A stretch of 64,000 nt of DNA from VXYL01 sp965199915. Its GTDB lineage: Bacteria; Pseudomonadota; Gammaproteobacteria; Pseudomonadales; Azotimanducaceae. Position 1 is the first letter of the stretch. Every line of letters starts with the position of its first letter. Made by a program: the position numbers and the translations under genes. The stretch is from the NCBI GenBank assembly GCA_965199915.1, contig OZ241348.1, positions 4,216,001-4,280,000 on the forward strand, in the 5' to 3' direction. The notes under the pieces are model-generated. The model was not told where the DNA came from and searched no databases. It saw only the letters and a list, made by a program, of their open reading frames with translations. Below are positions 8,130-17,500 of this stretch, piece by piece.

Positions 8130-9715
8130 CGGCTGCTTCCCCCCAGCCGCTCCGCGCCGCCGCCGCTTTCCCCGCTTCCGCGCAGCGCGAGTTTGCGCCG
8201 CGCCTTCGCGCGCTCCCCATCGAGCGCCTCCAGCTCGGTGCGCAGATCCACGATGCGTTGGTCGATGCCGGCGCGCAGTTGCTCCTCCTCCCGCGCCAAC
8301 AAGCGCCGCGCGTAACCCAAGTGGGCAATCGCCTTGCCGTGTGCGCCCACCAGCGCGAAGTATTCGGCGCGCGCCCGATGCACGCCCAGGGTGTCGCCGG
8401 CGAGGCCGGCCGTCTCGGCGAGAAGAACCCATACGTCTGGATCGTTCGGGCGCACGCGGACGTGTTGGCGCAGCACGCCCGCCGCCTGCTCGGGCTTGCC
8501 AGCCGCCGTCAACGCCTGCGCCTGCAGCAAGGCGAGCGGCTCGTTGTCCGGATTGATGGCGAGCTGGCGCGCCAACAGCGCCAACGCGACATCGACCTGA
8601 TCGGACTTCACCAGCGCGTCGGCGTGGGTTGCCGCCATAAGCAAACTGTCCGGGTGCCGGGCGCGCAGCACGGCGGTGGCGTCCGCGGCCTCTTGGGGAC
8701 GACCGGCGCGGGCGAGCGCGACGGCAACCGCGTACTTGTCGGCGTCGCCACCACCCCGCCGCGCTCTGGCTTGCGCAAGCGCCCGCCGCGGCGATTCGGC
8801 GAAATGGACTTGGGCGCGGGCGCGCATGAATTGGTAGTCCCAAGACGGTTCCGGCGTCTTCCCCGCGAAGCGCGCGGCTTGCCGCTCGGCGTCCGCGATG
8901 CGCGTTTCGGTGAGCGGATGGGTCAGCAGGAACTCCGGCGGCTTGGTGACGTAGCGGAACGCTTGGCGCATCCGTCCGAACATGCGCGCCATCCCGCCCG
9001 GGTCCAAACCCGCGTCCGCCAGCGTGTGCAGGCCGATGCGGTCCGCCTCCTGCTCGCGGGCGCGGCTGAAGCGCAGGGCGCGGCCCTCGACTAAGCTCTC
9101 CGTCCCGAGCAACGCCGCCATGCCGGCGTCGCCGCCGCCGGCCGCGCCGATGGCGATGCCGGCGAGCAAGCCCGCGAGGCGCCACGGCGCCAGCGCCCGC
9201 TGCGCCTCGAGTTGGCGGGCGTAGTGGCGCTGGCTGAGATGGGCGAGCTCGTGCGCCACCACCGCCGAATACTCGCTCTCGTCGCGGGCGTGCAGAAACA
9301 AGCCGAGGTTGATGCCGACCACGCCGCCGGGCACCGCGAAAGCGTTGATCTGCGGGCTGTCGATGAGCACGGTCGCCAACACCGGCGTCGCGAGCGCGGA
9401 GTGCTCGGCCAGCCGCTGCACGTTCACTTGCACGTAGTACTTGAGAATCGGATCGTCCACGGTTGGCGCGCTGGCGCGGATCTGCCGCAGCGCCGCCCGC
9501 GCCAACTCGCGTTCGGCGACGGTGGAGACCACCCCGGACGATGCGTCGCCCAAAGCGGGCAAGCGGGGCGGCGCGTCCTCCCCCGCGGCCGGCAGGTGGC
9601 CCACCGCGGCCAGCGCCAGCCACCGAAGACCGGCACGTCGGCAGGGCAGCGCCGCGTTTGGTCTTGCGCGTGTGCGAGCGCCCGTGAGGGCGCGTCTTGG
9701 GAAGTGCGCAGGCAT
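8126..9715 (-). CDS. M48-family periplasmic zinc metallopeptidase with TPR-like tail (BepA/YfgC type)
   Basis: About 529 residues from ATG 9715 (another ATG at 9748 adds 11). A basic N-terminus followed by LRWLALAAVGHLPAAG suggests export. The catalytic zinc site is HELAH (about 155-159), with the third ligand probably in REQEADRIG further on. The C-terminal half is alanine-rich and helical (ADKYAVAVALARAGRPQEAADATAVL), as in the TPR domain of BepA, which handles outer-membrane assembly intermediates. Family role: degradation or assisted assembly of beta-barrel proteins in the periplasm. The stop overlaps the LLM oxidoreductase start. Its presence beside large exported proteins is suggestive but not evidence of a functional link. 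Confidence 0.88.
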   Translation of the reverse strand: MPAHFPRRALTGARTRARPNAALPCRRAGLRWLALAAVGHLPAAGEDAPPRLPALGDASSGVVSTVAERELARAALRQIRASAPTVDDPILKYYVQVNVQRLAEHSALATPVLATVLIDSPQINAFAVPGGVVGINLGLFLHARDESEYSAVVAHELAHLSQRHYARQLEAQRALAPWRLAGLLAGIAIGAAGGGDAGMAALLGTESLVEGRALRFSRAREQEADRIGLHTLADAGLDPGGMARMFGRMRQAFRYVTKPPEFLLTHPLTETRIADAERQAARFAGKTPEPSWDYQFMRARAQVHFAESPRRALAQARARRGGGDADKYAVAVALARAGRPQEAADATAVLRARHPDSLLMAATHADALVKSDQVDVALALLARQLAINPDNEPLALLQAQALTAAGKPEQAAGVLRQHVRVRPNDPDVWVLLAETAGLAGDTLGVHRARAEYFALVGAHGKAIAHLGYARRLLAREEEQLRAGIDQRIVDLRTELEALDGERAKARRKLALRGSGESGGGAERLGGSSR

Positions 9716-10126
9716 AGGCCCGTGGCAGTGGTCAACCGCTCGGATCATATACGTTGCACTGCCCGAAGTCCGTTGTGACGATGGCGGATGTACGGCGGAT
9801 GCCCAAGACTCCGCGTCGCCCTACTTCCGCGCGTAGCTGTGCATGGTCCACCCAAGTCCGCCGCCGCCGAATGCGCCGATGCTTGGAACACCGCATGGCG
9901 AAATTGTGGCATGATTGGGGGGCGTTCGTTGGGGCGTGTGGCAGGGTTCGGCTCGACGAGACGGTGACGATAATTGTGGCACTTGACGGAGGGATGAGGT
10001 GGCGCGGCCGGATTTGGATTTGACCAGTTGGATTGTTCCTCGTCGCGTCTTGCGATGGCGCGATTCCTCAGCACCCCCGCTGTACCCCCCCCCCCCCCCC
10101 CCCCCCCCGCGCGTGCGCACGCGCTC
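9716..10126 (+). promoter_or_regulatory. Divergent intergenic region with C-tract and ATTGTGG motifs
   Basis: 411 bases between the divergent peptidase gene and the giant secreted-protein gene. No protein-coding gene is supported. It holds ATTGTGGCA at 9903 and again at 9973, an AT-richer patch around 9900-9985 that could carry promoters, and the 24-C run listed separately. An ATG at 10055 is in frame with the giant gene through the C-tract, so part of this region may be translated. Confidence 0.5.
10085..10108 (+). repeat. Homopolymeric run of 24 C, candidate phase-variation tract
   Basis: An uninterrupted run of 24 C ending 18 bases before ATG 10127 of the giant secreted-protein gene. In the frame of the upstream ATG 10055 it reads as eight prolines and joins in frame to the signal peptide. 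The related leader at 20246-20254 has only nine C. Confidence 0.9.
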
Positions 10127-11542
10127 ATGAACGCCGTGCGGCCTAAGCGGGCAACCCGCATCCTCTGGGCGCTGGGGGCGCTGTTGCTGGCCGCCGGCGC
10201 GGCGGCGCAGACCACCACCGACTACGATGACGACAACGACAACCTGATCGACATCCGCACCCTCGCCCAGCTGAACGCCATTCGCTGGGATCCGGACGGC
10301 AACGGGTCGGTGGCGAGCAGCGCCTCCTCCTCCTACGCCGCCGCCTTCCCCAACGCCGCCACGGGCATGGGCTGCGCGGCCACCTGCGCCGGCTACGAGC
10401 TGCGCAACGACTTGGACTTCGACACCAACGGCAACGGCTACACGCACATCAACGGGGCGGGCGATTCCCGCGACGCCTACTACAACAGCGGCGCCGGCTG
10501 GGATCCCATCGGGAGCCAATCCGAGGGTTACGACGGCACGCATTACAACGTCAGGCTCCGCGGCAACGGCCACCTGATCAAGAACCTGTTCATAAACCGT
10601 TCGTCGGTGCACCGCGTCGGATTGTTCGCGCAACTCCGCGAGTACGCGGTGATAACGGCGCTGGGGCTGCCGAACGCTTGGGTGGTGGGCAACACGGATG
10701 TGGGCGTGGTGGCCGGCATTCTGCGCGGCGACATCGGGGGCGTCTGGACGTCCGGCCGGGTGTCCGGCTTCGAGGACGTGGGTGGCATTGTTGGGCAAGG
10801 CCATTCGCCTGCTTTCTCGCAATTCAGCGAAATAAGGGCGAGCTACTCCACGGCCACGGTGCATTGCACTAGCACCAGCCTCGGCAGCAGTATTACCGGA
10901 GGCATTGTGAGCCAATCACTAAACGGCACGGACGGCCTCATCACGACGTCTTACTTCACGGGGAACTTGACGGGAAGCTGCTACAAGGCGGGCATTCAGT
11001 TTGGCCCTCCCGGTAACCGCCCTGCTGTTGCGACTTACTGGAACACGAGCTCCGGGGGCCTAGTCAACAGCGACGGGGCGAGTCGATCGACCTCCGCCCT
11101 CCAGACGCCAACCGGCTACACGGGCGACTACGCCGTTTGGGACAACCAGGATGTGGACTTCGACGGCACGACGGACACGGACCCTTGGGATTTCGGCACC
11201 AGTTCCCAGTATCCGGTGCTGAAGTTCCGCGGTCTCGACCTCCACGCCCAAGGGCGGCCCTTCGACTACGACGACGACAACGACAACCTGATCGAGATCA
11301 GAACCCTCCCCCAGCTGAACGCCATCCGCTACGACCTCAACGGCGACGGCGTCGCGGCCTCCGGCGCCACCTCCACTTTCATCTTTTCCGCCGCCTTTCC
11401 CAGCCCCGAATCCGACATGGGCTGCCAGAGCACCTGCGCCGGCTACGAATTGCGCAACGATCTCGACTTCGACAACGACGGCAGCGGTGCCGTGGACGCC
11501 AGCGACGCCTTCCCCAACTGGGCGCCCATCGGCGGCACCTAA
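10127..11542 (+). CDS. Giant secreted repeat protein, N-terminal part (before a frameshift)
   Basis: Starts at ATG 10127 with a classical signal peptide: a basic N-terminus, then ILWALGALLLAAGAAAQ. It continues with two copies of a domain marked by YDDDNDNLI-I-TL-QLNAIR and by CAGYELRNDLDFD, a calcium-site-like and GLUG-like arrangement seen in large marine bacterial surface proteins. The frame stops at TAA 11540-11542 straight after NWAPIGGT, while the protein plainly continues one frame over with PNSATFEGNNRTISNL. Removing one base near 11537-11540 would restore a single protein of about 2730 residues. An alternative start (ATG 10055) would put the C-tract inside the coding region. Either a real frameshift mutation or an assembly error in a repetitive GC-rich gene is possible. 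Confidence 0.8.
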   Translation: MNAVRPKRATRILWALGALLLAAGAAAQTTTDYDDDNDNLIDIRTLAQLNAIRWDPDGNGSVASSASSSYAAAFPNAATGMGCAATCAGYELRNDLDFDTNGNGYTHINGAGDSRDAYYNSGAGWDPIGSQSEGYDGTHYNVRLRGNGHLIKNLFINRSSVHRVGLFAQLREYAVITALGLPNAWVVGNTDVGVVAGILRGDIGGVWTSGRVSGFEDVGGIVGQGHSPAFSQFSEIRASYSTATVHCTSTSLGSSITGGIVSQSLNGTDGLITTSYFTGNLTGSCYKAGIQFGPPGNRPAVATYWNTSSGGLVNSDGASRSTSALQTPTGYTGDYAVWDNQDVDFDGTTDTDPWDFGTSSQYPVLKFRGLDLHAQGRPFDYDDDNDNLIEIRTLPQLNAIRYDLNGDGVAASGATSTFIFSAAFPSPESDMGCQSTCAGYELRNDLDFDNDGSGAVDASDAFPNWAPIGGT

Positions 11543-14500
11543 CTCCGCCACCTTCGAGGGCAACAACCGGACGATCTCCAACCTGACCATCGTCGACGCC
11601 TCCGGCAACGCCGCCCTGTTCGACCGAGTGAGCGGCACCGTGCGCGCCCTGGGGGTGGCGGACGCCGAGGTGAGCGGCGTCGGCGGCAGCACCACCGAAG
11701 TCGCGCCGCTGGTGTCGGAGCTCACCGGAACGGTGATCGCGTCCTGGGCCTCGGGCCGCGCGCGGGCCGGCGCGACCGGCATTCCCCGCGTGGCGGGGCT
11801 GGTGGGACGGATGAGCGGGTCGTCCGCCCTGCTGTCGGCCAGCTACACCACCGCGAGCGTCGCCGGCGCGAGCAACAGCGTCTCCTTCACCGGCGGGCTG
11901 GTGGCGAGTCTCAACAGCGGGTCGCAGGTCGTGGCCTGCTACGCGCTGGGGGCGGTCAGCGGCGGCGGGTACGTCGGCGGGCTGATCGGCGGCAACAACG
12001 GTCCCACGACGGTGACGGCTTCGTACTTCGCCGGCAGCGTCGCGGGGGGAACCACCACCGCCGGCGTGACCGGCTTGGACGACTTCAGCGGCGAGACCTA
12101 CGTCAGCGTGTACTTCGACGCCGGCACGACGGGCCTCGCCTCCGGCACGGGGCGCCAAACCACCAGCGCCCTGCAGACGCCGACGACGGCGACCGGCATC
12201 TACGCCAACTGGGACGACCTGGACGTGAACGGCAACGGCACGGCGGACGAAGACCCGTGGCACTTCGGCCTAGCCAACCAGTATCCAGTGCTGACCTACG
12301 GCGGCCTCTCCGCGGCGCCGCAGTGGGACGCGCAGCCGGACACGCCGCCGGCGTTCGCCACCTCCACGCTCGCCGCCATGACCTTTGCGGGCAACGTCGC
12401 CATCCAGCCGTTCCAGCTGCCAGTGGTGACGGCCGGCAACGGCGCCTACGTCTACACGCCGAGCGGCCTGCCGGCGGGGCTGTCGCTGGGCACGTCGACC
12501 TGCGCGACCGCGCGCACGGTGTGCGGCACGCCGACCGCGGCGACCTCCACCACGGTGACGGTCACGGTGGACGACAGCGACAGCAACATGGCGGACGCGG
12601 ATCGGGACACGGTGACGTTCATGGTCACGGTGCCGGCGGCCTCCGCGCGCATCGCCTCCACCACGCCGCCAGCGCTCATGGAGACGAACTTGAGCGGCGC
12701 CCGCGTGGTCGTCGAGCTGTCCGGCACCGTGTTCAACGCGAGCGTCTCGCCGTCCGGCTTCCAGCTGGCGACGACGCCGACCATCGCCGGGCTGTCCATC
12801 GCCTCGGCGACCCGCACCAGCGCCACGTCGACGACGCTGGGGTTGCGCTTCGACGGCACGAACTTCAACACCCGGTCCACGCTGGCCGTGCGGGTGCTGG
12901 CGGCGACGCACCGCTTCGGCGGCGACCAGGACACGGGCACGGTGGCGGTGGCGCCGGCCGTGGGCGTCATGCTCTCGGCGACGGAGCTGGCGCTGCAGGA
13001 GGCGTCCGGGAGCAACGTCGGCACCTACACGGTGGTGCTGGCTGGCCAGCCGGCCGCCGCGGTGACGGTGACGCCCGCCAGCGGCAACGCGGACGTGACG
13101 GTGAGCGGCGCGCTGACCTTCAACGCCATGAACTGGAACACGGCGCAGACGGTGACCGCGACCGCCGGCCAGGACGACGACGCGGTGGACGACGTGGCGT
13201 TCATCACCCACGCGGTGCAGGGGATTCCCGGGGTCGCGAGCGGCCCGCGGGTGCGGGTGGCGGTGAACGACGACGACTCCCAGGGCCTGACGCTGGCGAC
13301 GTCGACGCTGGCCGCCGGCGTGACGGAAGGCATGACGGGGACCTACACGGCGCGGCTGGCCAGCGAGCCGACCGGCGTGGTGACGGTGGCCATCGCCAGC
13401 AGCGACGGCGCGGTGACGGTGGACGTGGACGCGATGGCCGACGGCGGGCAGGCGACGCTGCTGTTCAACGCCGCGAACTGGGACACGCCGCAGACGGTGA
13501 CGGTGCGGGCCGGCGAGGACGACGACGGCGAGAACGAGACGGCGACGCTGACCCACAATCCAAGCGGCGCTGACTACGGCGCGGTGACGAGCGTGGACGT
13601 GTCGTTCACGGTGACCGACAACGACGCGAAGGGGGCGACGCTCTCCACGACGGCGCTGAACGTGCAGGAGAACGGCACGGCGGAGTACACGCTGGTTCTG
13701 GACACCGAGCCGGTCGGCGGCCCCGTAAGCGTGGCGGTGGTCAGCGATACGACGACGGCCGCCACGGCGGCTCCCGCCGCGCTGACGTTCACGGCGCGGA
13801 ACTGGGACGTGCCGCAGACGGTGACGGTGTCCGGCGTGGACGACTCCGACGCGAACATCGGCGGCGCGAACGTGACGCACACGCCGACCGGCGGGGGCTA
13901 CGGCGGCGTGACCATCGGCCAAGTGGTGGTGGTGGTCGGCGACGACGAGCAGGTCGGTCTGAAGGTGTCGCCGACGTCGCTGACGGTGGCGGAGGGCGCG
14001 ACGGCGACCTACACGGTGCGCCTGAACACGGCGCCGACCGGCGCGGTGACGGTGACGGTGGGCGGCGCGACGGCGAAGCTGGCGGCGGACACGGACACGG
14101 GCACGCCCGGCGACCAGACCACGCTTTCCTTCGACGCGACCAACTGGAACACGGCGCGGACGGTGACCGTGACGGCCGTGGCGGACAGCGACGGCGAGGA
14201 CGAGACGGCGGCGCTGACCAACACGGCGTCCGGCGCCGGCAACTACAACAGCCTCAGCGGCGCACAGTCGCCCGGCGTGGCGGTGCGCGTGACCGACGCC
14301 CAGACGGCCGGCGTGGTGGTGGCGCCCACGTCGCTGACCATCGCCGAGGGCGCCACGGCGGAATACACCGTGCGGCTCTCCGCGCCGCCGGCGAGCGGCA
14401 CGAGCACGGTGGCGGTGGCGGCGACCGGCATGGCCGGTCTGACGGTGGCGACGAGCTCGCTGCTGTTCGACGCGGCCAATTGGAACACGGCGCAGACGGT

Positions 14501-17500
14501 GACGGTGACGGCGGTTGCCGACCACGACCGGCTGACGGACGGCACGGCGACGCTGACCCACGCCGTGACCAACTACGGCGCGGTCATGGCCGGCCCCGAT
14601 GTGCCCGTGACGGTGCGCAACACCACGGTGGACCACGACGCCGACGCGGACGGGCTGATCGAGATCGACAGCCTGGCGAAGCTGAACGCGATGCGCTGGG
14701 ACCTGGACGGCGACGGGACGGGCAACGCGGCGCACGCTGCGGCGTTCCCGAACCCGCGCGGCGGCGGCGCGTGTCCGACGTCGGTCTCGGGGGTGGCGTG
14801 CCGGGGCTACGAGCTGACGACGGACCTGGACTTCGACACCGACGGCGACGGCGACGTGGACGTCGACGACGACTATCCGAACTGGACGCCGATTCCGGCC
14901 TACGGCGGGCCGACAGGCCCCGTCTTCCAAACGACGTTTCGCGGCAACGGCCACGTCATCGACAAGCTGACGGTGCGCCGGCCGACGGGCAACGTGGGCA
15001 ACGCCGCCAGCGGAGCTGGCCTGTTCGGAAATGTTGGCGCAAGCGGGCGCGTCGAGTCGCTGGGCGTTGTCAACGCCTCGGTCCAAGCGCATGGAGGTGA
15101 TCGTGCCGGCATCATTGCGGGCTTGTTGGAAGGGCGGATCGTCGCCTGCTATTCCACCGGCAGCGTCTCGGCGTTGGGAAGGGCCGGGGGTCTCGTCGGA
15201 GCGACGTTTTCCTTGGTCGCGAAGGACAGGGCGCGCATCGTCGCCAGCTATTCAACGGCGATGGTTTCCACGCTTGCCAAGACCGGCCCCACGAATAACC
15301 TCGCCGGAAACGCGGGAGGATTGGTGGGCGGGCACCACAACGGCGTGGTCGTCGCGAGCTACGCCGCGGGGCCGGTGGTCGCGCGGTCGGGTCCCGCCTA
15401 TTTGGGCCTCCCGGCCGGCCATGGCCTGTCGGCCGGAGTTAACAACCCCGCCTTGTGGGTCGGCGCCGTGCGGGCCAGCTACTGGGACACCGAAGCCACG
15501 GGCCAGACCACCACCTACGCCACCAGCCAGGCCGGCGTCGACGGCGGCGACGCCGGCACGAGCGTCGTCACCATGGCAGGCGGCCAGACCACCGCGCAGC
15601 TCCAATCGCCCACCGGCTACACCGGCATCTACGCGAACTGGAACATCGACCTGGACGGCGACGGCGGTCCGGACGACCCGTGGCACTTCGGCACTTCGAG
15701 CCAGTATCCGTCGCTGAAGTGGGGCGGGTTCGACGTGACGGAACAGTTCGCGGGCGTTCTCGCCTTCGCGTCCGGGATGTCGGGCAGGAGTTTCGCGGTC
15801 GGGCAGCCCATCACGCCGTTCCGGGTTCCGGCGGCGGCGGGCGGCCGGGGGACGGTGCGCTACTCGGCGCGCGGGCTGCCGCCGGGGCTGTGGTTCGACG
15901 CGGACGGGCGCGGGCAGTGCGGGCTGCCGCGCTCGGTGTGCGGGACGCCGTCGGAGGCGGGGTCCTGGACGGCGACGGTGACGGCGCGGGACGGCGCCGG
16001 GGCGACCGCCGCGCTGACGTTCCAAGTGGAGGTGGTCGCGGACGTGGACGTGGACGCGGGCCCGCCGGCGGTGGTTCCGGACGCGGCGCTGCGCGAGGCG
16101 GTGGCGCGGGCGCTGGGCGTGGATGCGTCGTCGCTGACGGAGGGGCATCTGCTGGCGCTTTCGAGTCTGAGCGCGCCGTGGTCCGGGGTGTCGAGCCTGG
16201 CGGGGCTGTCCGCGGCGTCGAACCTGCGGCGGCTGGAGCTGGGCGGCAACGCGGTGGCGGACCTCTCGGAGTTGTCGGGGCTGCGTCTGCTGGAACACTT
16301 GGACCTGTCGGACAACGCGGTGTCGGACCTGTCGGAGTTGTCGGGTCTGACGCGCTTGGAGACGCTGCTGCTGTCGGGGAACCAAGTGTCGGACATCTCG
16401 CCGCTGCGGGGGATGGTTGGGTTGCGGTCGCTGTTCCTGGACGGCAACGCGGTGTCGGACCTGACGCCGGTGGTGTTTCTGGAGTCGCTGGAGGAGTTGT
16501 CGCTGAGCGGCAATCCGCTGGTCGGGCTGTCGCCGCTGTGCTCGCTGCGCGAGTTGAAGCGGCTGTGGCTCGCGGCTTCGGGGCTTTCGGACCTCTCGGA
16601 GCTGTCGTGCCTGACCGGTTTGGAGCGCCTGTGGCTCGCGGACAACGCGGTGGCGGACGTGGGGCCGCTGCGCGGGATGCGGGCGCTGGAGTGGCTGGAC
16701 CTGGAGCGCAACGCGGTGGCGGGCGTGGCGCCGCTGCGGCGGCTGAATGCGTTGACGCGGTTGCGCTTGGGCTCGAACCGGGTGTCGGACGCGGGTCCGC
16801 TGGCGGCGAACGACGGTCTGGCGGCCGGGGACGTGGCGGGACTGCGCGGCAACCCGCTGTCGGAGGCGTCCATACAGATGCACGTTCCGGCGCTGCGGGA
16901 GCGCGGCGTCGCGGTGCTGGCGGGTCTTCCGTCGCCGTGGTTCGCGGCGTCCGGGGACGCTTCGGGGCGGCGCTCGTTCATGCGCCTGATCAACCGCTCG
17001 GAGGTTGCCGGGGAGGCGCTGGTGTGGGGCGTGGACGACGCCGGGGAGCGGTCCGGCCCGGCGCGGCTGTCCATCGGCGCGGGGCGGACGGCGCACTTCA
17101 ACTCGGCGGATCTGGAGTTCGGCAACGCGGCGAAGGGGCTTGCGGACGGCCTGGGCGCGCCGACGGCCGGGGGCTGGCGCCTGGAGGTTCTGTCGACGCT
17201 GGACCTGGAGGCGCAGACGTTCCTGCGGGCGTCCGGCGGCCCGCCGTCGGCGCTGCACGACGGGCTGCCGCAGGTTGGCGGCACGCTGCGGGCGGCGTTC
17301 CTGCCGGCGGGCCGGGAGCGTTCGCCGGCCGGCGCGCTGCGGGTGTCGAACCCGACCGGGTCCGACGCGACGGCGTACGCGTGGGGCGTGGACGAGGCCG
17401 GGGTCGGGCGCTTGGCGACCGGGCTGGTCGCGCCGGCGGGCCGGATGGTGACGGTGACGGCGTCGGAGCTTGAGCGCTGGCGCATGGGTTCGGGGCGCGG

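Noticed and set aside
7086..9623. Apparent 845-residue fusion of an N-terminal domain to the LLM oxidoreductase
   Set aside because: The first 500 residues are an out-of-frame reading of the M48 peptidase gene; the oxidoreductase starts at 8129.
9970..9990. TGGCAC at 9976 considered as a sigma-54 promoter -24 element
   Set aside because: No TTGC-type -12 element follows at the required spacing.
12270..15092. 940-residue open frame on the minus strand
   Set aside because: Opposite-strand shadow of the giant surface gene; histidine/arginine-rich and without domains.
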